NCBI GenBank assembly: GCA_938040325.1
Contig: CALHXW010000070.1
Span: 1 to 60,703 of the forward strand
DNA: 60,703 bases
Direction: 5' to 3'
Origin: an uncultured bacterium
Lineage (GTDB): Bacteria > Myxococcota_A > UBA9042 > PHBI01
Positions 42,398 through 50,605 of the stretch are shown in pieces. Both the position numbers and the translations under genes were made by a program. Under the pieces are notes generated by a model, which searched no databases, had not been told where the DNA came from, and saw only the letters and a list, made by a program, of their open reading frames with translations. The first letter of the stretch is position 1. Each line of letters begins with the position of its first letter.

Positions 42398-44563
42398 TTG
42401 GAGAATTGGTATCGGATCCAGGCTGCGCTGCTCGCCGCAATCGTTTGTGGAGCGCTCGGCTTGGCGATGCTGCTGCGTGGGCGGCGTCAGGCGCTTCCCT
42501 CCCGCTACGCGTGGCTAAACTTCAACCTGGCTGCTTGGTTCATTGGCGACGCGCTCTTCGTCAGTGAGACCTTGGCGCTTCGTTTCGCCGCTGGCATCCA
42601 AGGGGTGACGGCCGCCGTCCTGCCGCTTTCTTGTGTGGCGTTCTTCGCAACGTTCACTGCCGGCGGAACCGCTTTCGATCGCTGGGTCGTCCGAGCCGCG
42701 TTCGTCTTGAGCCTGCTGCTGCTCTTGCTGACGGTGGGGGCCCTAGACGGCTACCCGCTCGAGGGCGCCACGAGCCTGCTCGACCTCGAGCCTCTTGCTC
42801 GGGCCCACCGCATCGCGCTTATTGTCGCCTGCGGTCTGGCGGTTGGCGCCTCAGTGCTGATGCTCTATCGCCGGTATCTTGCAGCCGACGTACGGGCGGA
42901 AAAAACCAGGCTGCGGTACCTGACGGCCTCGACCGCGCTGGTGTTTGGCTTAGCGCTCGCTGCCTATGTCACGAACTTAGGCGTCGCCATCTTTGGAGAC
43001 ACGCTGCTGGCGGTCTTCATGTTCTTCATGTTTCAGGTCATCAGCCTCCGTCGCGTGATCGACCTGTTCGAGTTCGTCGGGCGCTTCATCGTGCTCGCAG
43101 GCTTCGCGCTGGCGCTCAGCCTCATCTACGCCCTGCTGGTGGGCTGGTGGCGCTACGACTTCGATCTCTTTCTCTTCAACACCGTCGTGGCAACGGTGGT
43201 CGTTCTCATCCTGCTCGATCCGCTGCGCACGTTCGTCGAGCGGAAGCTCAACGAGATCGTTTTTCGGGAGACCTTCCGGTTCGCCCGTGAAGCGGAGGGA
43301 CTCAAGGGGAGCCTCGCGAACGTTATCGACGTTGGTGCGATGTCGGACCTCGTCCTAACGAGGCTCGACGAGTCGCGCCATGTGACACATGCCAGCATCT
43401 ACCTGCGCACGGAGGACGGACTCGCGCTCAATCGGCTTGGGTTCGTGGGCGTCGCGCCGCCTGCAACCATCGACGCGATCGTTAGCCGGGCGTTTCTTGC
43501 TCGGCTGACAGAGCAGCGCGTGTTGGTGATCGAGACCCTGGAGGCCGAGCGGGAGGAGCTCATCACGGCAGAGAGCCAGGGGATCGACCTGCGTCGCCAA
43601 GTAGAGGTCCTCGACCGTGTCCTTGAGGTTCTGTCTGAGCTAGAAGCGGCGCTCGTTGTTGCGTTCACCAGCGACGACGACCTGCTTGGGTTTTTGTGCG
43701 TCAAAGACGAGCGGATCCGAGAAGCGTATGGCCGAGCCGACATCCACGCGCTGGCTGGCCTGGCCGCACAGATCACACAGACCATTGAGAACTCACGGCT
43801 CTTCGACCGCATCCGCGAGCGAGACCGCCTGGCCGCGATTGGTGAGATGGCTGCTGGGCTTGCTCACGAGATTCGCAACCCGCTCGGTGCCATCAAGGGT
43901 TCGGCGCAGCTGCTCGATGAGGACCCCGAGCAGCGGGCCATCTACCTCAACATCATCAACGAAGAAGTGCGGCGCCTGGACAAGGTCGTGAGTCAGTTTC
44001 TGACGTACGCTCGACCACTGAAGGGCCACCAGCGTGAGTTGGTCGACGTCAACCACGTCCTCGAGCGGACGCTGACGCTCGTTCGCGCTGACGACCATGC
44101 ATCCACGGTCGACTTTGTTCCCGCCGATGACCTGCCGGCGATTCGTTCAGACCCGGAGCTCATCCGGCAGGTGGTCCTCAACATCTCGCGCAACGGCATT
44201 GAGGCCATGGCGCCTCGTGGGGGAGGCAAGCTCACGATTCGGACTGGGATCGACGAGGTAGGCGCTCACAGCGATCCTGATGTGGCGGCGCAGCGACGAC
44301 TTCGGATTCGCCTCGAAGACGAAGGGCCAGGCATGACGCCCGAGATCATGGAGCGCTTGTTCATTCCGTTCTTCACAACGAAAGCCAACGGGACCGGCCT
44401 CGGTCTCGCCATCTGCCAGCGCATCGTTCGTTCGCTCGGCGGGACCATCGAAGTGTCGTCGCGCCTTGAGCGGGGCACGACGTTTACAATCTTCTTGCCC
44501 ATACAGGACACCCTCCATCGAGCGACGCAAGAGATCGTCTTGCCAGCCGACCGAGGAGCCTGA
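42398..44563 (+). CDS. Membrane sensor histidine kinase with GAF domain
   Basis: A 721-residue two-component sensor kinase. About seven hydrophobic segments (residues 5-280) form a membrane sensor region; a GAF-like domain (~300-470) follows. The HisKA block AAGLAHEIRNPLGAIKGSAQ has phospho-acceptor His490. The ATP-binding domain has the N box (VVLNISRNGIEAM), G1 (LEDEGPGMTPEIMERLF) and G2 (TTKANGTGLGLAICQRI). The start is TTG at 42398 after GGGG; no ATG or GTG gives the first membrane segment. No response-regulator gene adjoins it. The output partner is unknown. Confidence 0.92.
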   Translation: MENWYRIQAALLAAIVCGALGLAMLLRGRRQALPSRYAWLNFNLAAWFIGDALFVSETLALRFAAGIQGVTAAVLPLSCVAFFATFTAGGTAFDRWVVRAAFVLSLLLLLLTVGALDGYPLEGATSLLDLEPLARAHRIALIVACGLAVGASVLMLYRRYLAADVRAEKTRLRYLTASTALVFGLALAAYVTNLGVAIFGDTLLAVFMFFMFQVISLRRVIDLFEFVGRFIVLAGFALALSLIYALLVGWWRYDFDLFLFNTVVATVVVLILLDPLRTFVERKLNEIVFRETFRFAREAEGLKGSLANVIDVGAMSDLVLTRLDESRHVTHASIYLRTEDGLALNRLGFVGVAPPATIDAIVSRAFLARLTEQRVLVIETLEAEREELITAESQGIDLRRQVEVLDRVLEVLSELEAALVVAFTSDDDLLGFLCVKDERIREAYGRADIHALAGLAAQITQTIENSRLFDRIRERDRLAAIGEMAAGLAHEIRNPLGAIKGSAQLLDEDPEQRAIYLNIINEEVRRLDKVVSQFLTYARPLKGHQRELVDVNHVLERTLTLVRADDHASTVDFVPADDLPAIRSDPELIRQVVLNISRNGIEAMAPRGGGKLTIRTGIDEVGAHSDPDVAAQRRLRIRLEDEGPGMTPEIMERLFIPFFTTKANGTGLGLAICQRIVRSLGGTIEVSSRLERGTTFTIFLPIQDTLHRATQEIVLPADRGA

Positions 44564-44743
44564 GCGGATGCACACACGCCCGGAGGCGTTGGGGAAATCC
44601 GACAGGGGTTTCTTGACGCGACCCAAGAGCGTGGGCAAGCCTTTTAGTGTGGGCTGGACGGAATGTTCCTCCATACCGCCCACGTTGATTGTGTGAGCGC
44701 CTGTACGGATTGTCGGGTGTGGTTCAAACGAGGCCCTGCACCC

Positions 44744-46237
44744 ATGCGGTACAACACACTAAGACAACTGGTTGTCGCCGCATTGCTCGTCGGTGGTTCG
44801 GTCGCAAGCACGGCGGTCCTCGCCAATGGCCCCGCTCGCATCTGGACAGAGAAGCGCTTCGTGAAGCCTCTCGACCCTGACGGCCCGGTGAGCATGAGCG
44901 CCTTCTCCCGGTTGGCAAAAGAGATGTCGCCGGCTGTGGTCAACATCAACACGACACGCGTCAACACCGGCGCTGCCGCGAGCAGCGGGCAGGGCACAGG
45001 CTTCATCATCCACCGCTCGGGCTACGTCCTGACCAACAACCACGTGATCGATGGCGCTCGCGGCATCGACGTCAAGCTGATGAACGGCAAGTCGTTTCCC
45101 GCCCAAGTTGTGGGTACGTACTCAGAGCTCGACATTGCGTTGCTGAAGTTCGTACCCACCGAGCCGCTCTCTGTTGCGCCACTCGGCAAGAGCACGACCC
45201 TCGAGATCGGTGAGTGGGTGGTCGCGATCGGCAATCCCTTCGGTCTCAACCACACCGTGACCGCAGGAATCGTCAGCGGTAAGGGCCGGCGGGACATCCT
45301 CAACGGGCCCAAACAAGCCCGCTTCATTCAGACTGACGCGAGCATCAATCCCGGCAACTCCGGCGGACCGCTCATCAACATTCGGGGCGAGGTCGTCGCC
45401 ATCAACACCGCGATCAGCAGCAACGGCCAAGGCATTGGCTTCGCGGTGCCGATCGACATGGTGAAGATCATCTTGCCACAGCTCCAGCGCGGCAAGGTCA
45501 ACAGGAGTTTCCTCGGCGTCACGGTCGGACCAGTGAGCGCCGCGCTCGCCAGCGGCAACGGGCTGCCCCGCGACACGGGGGCCCATGTCCGAGACGTGAT
45601 GGGCGCTCCAGCGATCGCTGCCGACATCGCCGTCGACGACGTGATCCTGACCTGGAATGGCGAGCCTCTCGCGCGCTGGGACGACGTGCCCTGGCTCGCA
45701 TCCACGGGCGGCGAAGGCGCCACGGTCCAGCTGACGCTCAGCCGTAGCGGCAAAGTGCTCGAGCGAACCGTGGTCCTCGGCCGGTTCCCGGACAAGACCG
45801 CAGAAGCAGAGCCCGCTGTCGAAGAAGTGACGTGGGAGGTTCAGCAGTATCAGGGGATCGGGCTCGAGGTTGCCGGCGCAAGCCCTGGTGGCCCCACGGT
45901 CACGACCGAACCCGGCGTCCTCATCACGTCCGTTGAGCGTGGCAAGATCGCCCATGCCGCCGGGCTTCAGCTCGGTGACGTCATCACCCAGCTGAACTAT
46001 CAGACCGTCGATACGATCCGGCGATTCGGTAAGATCATGGTCGAGATCGGCCCTGGTGCACAGGTGGTGTTCACGGTCCGTCGGCGCGGCAGCACGCTCT
46101 TTAAGAGCATCGTCCGTCCGACAGCTGGCGCACCGCCGGGCTCTCACACCCAGTCGCCGGAGCTGGCGCCAAGGGTCCGGACGCCAAGACCTGGTGGTCT
46201 GGCTCCGTCGCCGTCCGTGCTTCCAACGCTTCGCTAG
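44744..46237 (+). CDS. HtrA/DegP-family periplasmic serine protease
   Basis: A 497-residue envelope protease/chaperone. The N-terminal signal is MRYNTLRQLVVAALLVGG (ATG 44744). The chymotrypsin-like domain has the catalytic triad His100 (VLTNNHVIDGA), Asp130 (SELDIALLKF) and Ser206 (DASINPGNSGGPLI). Two PDZ domains follow (FLGVTVGPVSAALASGNGLP, and QGIGLEVAGASPG leading to AGLQLGDVITQLN). The Pro/Ser-rich C-terminal tail is unusual. HtrA proteases degrade misfolded envelope proteins. It lies 180 bp after the kinase; no clear promoter was found. It converges with the gene at 46281. Confidence 0.93.
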   Translation: MRYNTLRQLVVAALLVGGSVASTAVLANGPARIWTEKRFVKPLDPDGPVSMSAFSRLAKEMSPAVVNINTTRVNTGAAASSGQGTGFIIHRSGYVLTNNHVIDGARGIDVKLMNGKSFPAQVVGTYSELDIALLKFVPTEPLSVAPLGKSTTLEIGEWVVAIGNPFGLNHTVTAGIVSGKGRRDILNGPKQARFIQTDASINPGNSGGPLINIRGEVVAINTAISSNGQGIGFAVPIDMVKIILPQLQRGKVNRSFLGVTVGPVSAALASGNGLPRDTGAHVRDVMGAPAIAADIAVDDVILTWNGEPLARWDDVPWLASTGGEGATVQLTLSRSGKVLERTVVLGRFPDKTAEAEPAVEEVTWEVQQYQGIGLEVAGASPGGPTVTTEPGVLITSVERGKIAHAAGLQLGDVITQLNYQTVDTIRRFGKIMVEIGPGAQVVFTVRRRGSTLFKSIVRPTAGAPPGSHTQSPELAPRVRTPRPGGLAPSPSVLPTLR

Positions 46238-46280
46238 CGGCTCCATTCGGCGCCGCCGTGTGCGACGGACGTCCGGCGGT

Positions 46281-46805
46281 CTATGTGAGGACCTCTGCGA
46301 TGATCGCCGTCGACGTGAACACGCCGTGAACCCCTGCTAGCACGGCATCGTCGAGGTCGGCAGCCCGGGAGACCTCCGCGAGAATCTCGGTCTCGATGTC
46401 GTGCGCGTCGAAGGCGTCGCAGACGTCCGTGAGCACGTCGGCTGAGTCATCGTTGATGACCTGGACCGTCACGAACGTGGCCTGCGCCTTGGCTGCCATC
46501 ATTGCGGCCGCGACAGACGTCACGCCGGTGACGTTCGTTGGCACACCTTCGTCGTAGATGGCGCTGCAGGCTGCAAGCGCTGCTCGACTGACGGTCAGCT
46601 CAACGACCACACCGTCGCCGCGAGCTCCGAGCGCTCGCGCCGCGTCGGTCAGCTCGTCGGCGTCTAGCTCGTCCGACAGCGGCACAAAGACCGGTCGCTC
46701 GACGGATGCGATCACGTGGTCAAGAGCGCTCGCCGCCGCACGGACACCGTCATAGAGCGCGTCCGGCAGCGCGGAGCCGCCTTTGTCGAGGAGAAAAACT
46801 TTCAT
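46281..46805 (-). CDS. Transaldolase/FSA-fold protein lacking the Schiff-base lysine
   Basis: A 174-residue protein that matches the core of small transaldolases and fructose-6-phosphate aldolases: GDGVVVELTVSRAALAACSA aligns with DIVVKVPVTAEGLAAIKML, GVPTNVTGVTSVAAAMMAAK with GIPTLGTAVYGAAQGLLSA, then ATFVTVQVIN and ETEILAEVSRAADLDDAVLAG. The catalytic lysine (FSA Lys85) is Glu69 here, and the N-terminal TNP motif is missing, so aldolase chemistry is unlikely. A binding or regulatory role, or different chemistry, is possible. The fold call is my alignment by eye. It converges with htrA; the 44-bp gap has a CCGCCG/CGGCGG stem. Confidence 0.65.
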   Translation of the reverse strand: MKVFLLDKGGSALPDALYDGVRAAASALDHVIASVERPVFVPLSDELDADELTDAARALGARGDGVVVELTVSRAALAACSAIYDEGVPTNVTGVTSVAAAMMAAKAQATFVTVQVINDDSADVLTDVCDAFDAHDIETEILAEVSRAADLDDAVLAGVHGVFTSTAIIAEVLT

Positions 46806-47188
46806 CGTTGCCGCCGTGTGTGGTCGCAGCTTGTCGCGAGTTGCGGGTCGCGCTCAGACCGCCAGCCGATCGGCGTCAAGGCAGGGCCGAGCGAGACACC
46901 CCGTCACCTCTCGCATGAACCTCTAGTGCTTGTCACGTTGGCTGAAGCATCGCCGTCAACCGGTTCGCGTGCGCGACTGCAAAGCGTTGCGCCTGTCGAC
47001 TCACACACTCGGCAAGGATCGCCCAGGCCTGTCGCGTCATCGCGCGGCTCCGAGGGCTGAACGTCATCTGCCGCCTCGCCGGACCTCAAGTGTGGTAGTT
47101 GACCAGAGTCTACAGAGCGTGCCCCAAAAGCGCTTATGGGGTGACCTGAGCCGGGCTCAGGACGCGCGTTGAAGCAAGGTGGTGTGCA
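46806..47188. other. Intergenic region with two leader hairpins
   Basis: No gene is seen in these 383 bp between divergent genes. Near the right end are a CCCCA/TGGGG stem (47122-47141) and a perfect 8-bp palindrome CCTGAGCC-G-GGCTCAGG (47145-47161), 28 bases before the GTG start at 47189. These could form in the leader of that gene or serve as an operator. Confidence 0.4.
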
Positions 47189-47866
47189 GTGTCTTCAGAG
47201 TCGAGCCAGCGTGAGCAATCCAAGTCCGTCGTGATGTCCATCAACGCTGACCCGAGCCTTCGGCACCCTGGGAGGCTGCGCACCGTGCTGGTACGGGCCT
47301 TGCTGTGTCTCAGCATGCTCTTCGCTGCGACGCGCTCGAACAGCGCAGAGGCGAAGGACCTCGGCGGGCGACTCGGCATTGGGATCGAACAGTCGATTGG
47401 CGGCGTGACCGGTCTGAGCTTTCGCTACTTCTTCTCTGAGGACCTGGGGATTGCGACGACGATCGGCACCGACCTCGCGTTCCTCAGCGGCGGCGACTTG
47501 GCGTCAACCTTTGTGGGGTCGGTGGGGCTTGAGTGGCATGTCGCACGAACCCAGCACGCCCACCTCGGGCTTGGCGCCCGCGTCAGTGTCGGGTGGCAGT
47601 CCCTGACAAGCGCGCAGCTCATCGATCCGACAGCGGAAGACGCTGACGTCCAGGTCGCGCTTGAGATTCCGCTCCACCTCATCTTCTTTCTGTCCGATCA
47701 CTTCAGCGTGGGCGTTTCCACAGGCATCTTGATCAACTTCGTTCCGAGCAGTGGCGAGACCCTACGCCCGGACGGGGCAGGGGGCACGACCGAGGGCGGG
47801 GCAGTTGGCGTTGGCATTGGCGCCGGCTCTGTCTCGGGAACCCTCAGCGTTCTCTACTACTTTTAG
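47189..47866 (+). CDS. Outer-membrane beta-barrel-like protein
   Basis: A 225-residue exported protein. After a signal-like segment (VRALLCLSMLFAATRSNSAEA) the sequence shows alternating amphipathic strands with Gly and aromatic residues (GRLGIGIEQSIGGVTGLSFR, STFVGSVGLEWHVAR, HLGLGARVSVGWQSL, HFSVGVSTGILINFV) and ends in SVLYYF. A C-terminal aromatic is the usual signal for barrel insertion by BAM. Small OmpA/OmpW-like barrels look like this; no substrate can be given. The start is GTG 47189 (AAGGTGG upstream) or ATG 47234. Its TAG stop overlaps the first bases of a palindromic element. Confidence 0.75.
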   Translation: MSSESSQREQSKSVVMSINADPSLRHPGRLRTVLVRALLCLSMLFAATRSNSAEAKDLGGRLGIGIEQSIGGVTGLSFRYFFSEDLGIATTIGTDLAFLSGGDLASTFVGSVGLEWHVARTQHAHLGLGARVSVGWQSLTSAQLIDPTAEDADVQVALEIPLHLIFFLSDHFSVGVSTGILINFVPSSGETLRPDGAGGTTEGGAVGVGIGAGSVSGTLSVLYYF

Positions 47867-48038
47867 AGCACCGCTCGGGCTAATTGCATCCGAGTTGCAA
47901 GGACTTGCGTTGGCCACCAAGGCGCGACGAGGGAGTTTATCGGGATAAGTGACCGAGGAGCAACGACGGTGGCTGACGTAAGTCCTCAGCAAGGCGGGTG
48001 CAATTAGCCTGAGCGGTGCTCTAGCAGCCGTCGGGGAA
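47867..48038. repeat. Dispersed palindromic element, most complete hairpin copy
   Basis: Left arm from TAGAGCACCGCTCGGGCTAA (47864) and right arm ending in TTAGCCTGAGCGGTGCTCTA (48023) are inverted copies that pair over about 55 bp. Several of the mismatches are G-T, allowed as G-U in RNA. The core contains TATCGGGATAAGTGACCGA (47938-47956), identical to the copy at 60457. The outer end continues CTAGCAGCCGTCGGGGAAC, the common terminal sequence. The left end includes the stop codon of the gene at 47189. It lies between convergent genes. Confidence 0.8.
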
Positions 48039-48178
48039 CTTCGAGATTCGATGACTTCGGGGGATGTACACACCGACCTCGGCTCCCTCGCCCTTGAATG
48101 GACCCGCCAGTCCGAAAGGTCTCGCTCCTTGACCTCGGCGCCGTAGCGTCGCTAAGCGCTGACGTTCGGACCGAGCTA

Positions 48179-50605
48179 CTACGGGCCGGCCGGTGTGCTC
48201 GGCGCCGCTTTGGCCACTTCGCGGCCTTTCTCATAGTGCGCGGTGCGCCACGGGCTTCCGTCTTCCCGAGTCCACGTCCAGGTGCCGACGCGCTTGCCGG
48301 CGACGAACTCGCCTTCACCCTTCACGCCGCCGGTCGGCCAGTAGCTTCGCCATCGTCCGGTCTCTTCGCCGTCTTCATAGGCGCCCTCGTCACGCTTCTG
48401 CTCCGTGCCGTCGGTGGCCGTTAGAGGCCAGTAGGAGACCCACTTGCCGACCCGACGGCCCGCCTTAAACGTTCCCTCGCTGACCTTGCCCCCGCCCTCG
48501 GCGAAGTTGGTCCATGGACCGTCGGCGACGCCTAGATCGTAAGCTCCGTCAAAGCGCGGGTTGCCGTTGCGGTACCAGCCCTGCCACGGCCCATGCTCCC
48601 GCCCTCGGTCGAAGCGGCCTTTGAGCATCATCTGGCCGTTGTCGAACCAATAGGTCCACTCGCCGTCGACCTCGCCGTCGCGGAACTCTCCCTCTTTCTC
48701 CTTGCTGCCGTTGGCGTGCCAGAAGGTCCACGTCCGCTCGTTGCGGCCGACAATCTCGCCCTTGCCGGTCAGCTTCTCAGGCGGCAGCGTCTGCCAGTCA
48801 GCGTTTGGATCAGGCTTGTCGACACTCGCGACCGGCTCGGCGCCAGACGCGCTGACCTCTGCGGGTTCCTCGTCCTTATCCGCAGGTCGCCAACGACACA
48901 CCTCGCAGCCCGTGAAGCGCTTGTCGTACTCGGTGATGAACTCCCCGCGCAGCTCGGAGCACGCGTCTTCGGTGTTGCCGACCTCGTCGCCCTCGATGAA
49001 CTCGACCGTCCGCCACTTCTCGCCCGAACGCCACCATGTCTCCCAGACACCGTGCTTTTTGCCCTGGACGTAGGGGCCCTCCGCGCGCTTCTTGCCGTTG
49101 TCGTAGAACTCCGTCCACACGCCGTGGCGCCTGTCCCGCTCCATCGGCCCAATGGCCTTCAGCTCGCCTTCCCAGTGGTAGTTTCGCCAGGTCCCTTCGC
49201 GCGCACCGCGGTCATAGGCGCCTTCCCAGACCACGCGGCCGTTCGACCAATACGCTGTCCACTGCAGGACGCGGTCGTCGTTGCTGTGGTGACCCTCGAC
49301 CTTGGGCTCGCCGGTCTCAAACCACTTCTTCACCGGGCCGTTGCGCAGACCTTTGCGGTACATGGTGACTTCTTCCCGGTTGCCGTTGTCGTACCAGCGC
49401 GACCACAGCCCATCACGGCGTCCGTCGACATAGGTGCCGGTCTCGCGGGGGCCGCCGTCGTGCCAGAACGACTCCCATTTGCCGCTGCCGTTGGTCACCG
49501 TCGAGCTGCCGTACTCTCGCTTGTCGGGTGCAAGGAAGACATGCTGTCCGTCGGGGACGCCATCCTGAAGCAGCCCCTCGCGGAGCAGCTCGCCCGTCTT
49601 ATGCCACTCGCGATAGAGGCCAGTCTCACGGCCTTTGTCGTCATGGGTCTTCTGCCACGCTTTCTTGCCGTCCTCCCAGAAGTGAGTCCAGACCCCAAGC
49701 TTTGTGGTGAGGCCGAGCCCGCTGCTCTTGGCGCATCCCTCCAGCCGCTCCTTGAAGTCGACGCTCCAGCTGGCCCCGAGCTCGCGGCAGACGCTGTAGC
49801 GCTCGCCGGCCCGCTCGCCCGCCACGTAGTCGACGCTGCGCCAGCGGTGTCCGTTGGTGAAGAACTCATCCCACTTGCCGTCGCGCTTGCCCTCGACGTA
49901 GCTGCCTTCTTCAACCAGCGCACCTTCGAGGTGGTAGTGGCGCCAGTGTCCCGTGCGCTCACCGTCGACGTACTCGCCCTCGCTCTCCTTGGTGCCGACC
50001 TCGAACCATGTGGTCCAGTGCCCCACTTGGGCACCAGCCAGCCATCGTCCTTCGCTCGCTTTGTGGCAGCGGCTGTGCCACCTCAGCTGGAGCCCGTCGA
50101 GCGCGCCGTTGACGTAGTTCTCGACAAGCTTGAGCTGTCCGTTGGCAAAGAACTCACGCCGCTCACCGTCGAATTCCCCCTTGCTGCGTGTCTCGGTGTA
50201 GCGGAGCCGCCCCGAGCTGTAGAAGCCCCGCCACAACCCGTGCTTGTCGCCAGCTTCGTAGCGTCCTTCGCTCTTGATGGCGCCGTTTCGGAAGTAATAG
50301 CGCGCCGGACCGCTGATGCCGTCTGCCGCCGTGACGCCGGCAAACGCCAGATGCCGCTCACCGTCATCCCGTTCTTCAAAGAACTGCCACACGCCGACGC
50401 GCTCTCGTCCTCGCAGGCACCCAGCAAACTTGCCGCGCGCTGACCACTTGCCGCCCTCCGAAGCGCAGTGTTCGGCGTTTGAGATCGCGCCCTCAAAGAA
50501 GGGGTCGCTCAGGTTCGGTTCTGCCGCGTAGGTTGCCTCGGCGCCCCACAGCACCGTGCCTGCCGACAACAGCACAGCCACAACAACGGTTCGAGCCGCC
50601 CTCAT
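48179..50605 (-). CDS. Exported MORN-repeat (MORN_2) protein
   Basis: An 808-residue protein with a signal peptide (VVVAVLLSAGTVLWGAEATYA) built mostly of about 25 tandem units of ~23 residues of the MORN_2/YwqK type, each like G.W..(Y/F)..G....EG.(Y/F)..G...G. Examples: GLWRGFYSSGRLRYTETRSK, GHWRHYHLEGALVEEGSYVE, GVWTEFYDNGKKRAEGPYVQ, GEWTYWFDNGQMMLKGRFDR. Three cysteine-containing breaks interrupt the array (near CHKASEG, CRELGASW...LEGC and CSELRGEF...GCEVC). Such repeats form extended beta sheets and mediate protein or lipid contacts. It is the last gene of the DUF58-TGase-MoxR operon (4-bp overlap with the TPR gene). The large antisense frame on the plus strand is a shadow. Confidence 0.85.
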   Translation of the reverse strand: MRAARTVVVAVLLSAGTVLWGAEATYAAEPNLSDPFFEGAISNAEHCASEGGKWSARGKFAGCLRGRERVGVWQFFEERDDGERHLAFAGVTAADGISGPARYYFRNGAIKSEGRYEAGDKHGLWRGFYSSGRLRYTETRSKGEFDGERREFFANGQLKLVENYVNGALDGLQLRWHSRCHKASEGRWLAGAQVGHWTTWFEVGTKESEGEYVDGERTGHWRHYHLEGALVEEGSYVEGKRDGKWDEFFTNGHRWRSVDYVAGERAGERYSVCRELGASWSVDFKERLEGCAKSSGLGLTTKLGVWTHFWEDGKKAWQKTHDDKGRETGLYREWHKTGELLREGLLQDGVPDGQHVFLAPDKREYGSSTVTNGSGKWESFWHDGGPRETGTYVDGRRDGLWSRWYDNGNREEVTMYRKGLRNGPVKKWFETGEPKVEGHHSNDDRVLQWTAYWSNGRVVWEGAYDRGAREGTWRNYHWEGELKAIGPMERDRRHGVWTEFYDNGKKRAEGPYVQGKKHGVWETWWRSGEKWRTVEFIEGDEVGNTEDACSELRGEFITEYDKRFTGCEVCRWRPADKDEEPAEVSASGAEPVASVDKPDPNADWQTLPPEKLTGKGEIVGRNERTWTFWHANGSKEKEGEFRDGEVDGEWTYWFDNGQMMLKGRFDRGREHGPWQGWYRNGNPRFDGAYDLGVADGPWTNFAEGGGKVSEGTFKAGRRVGKWVSYWPLTATDGTEQKRDEGAYEDGEETGRWRSYWPTGGVKGEGEFVAGKRVGTWTWTREDGSPWRTAHYEKGREVAKAAPSTPAGP

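Noticed and set aside
48593..50443. A 616-codon open frame on the plus strand opposite the MORN protein gene.
   Set aside because: A shadow of the repetitive GC-rich minus-strand gene, whose MORN units and signal peptide are clear; the plus frame has no family features.
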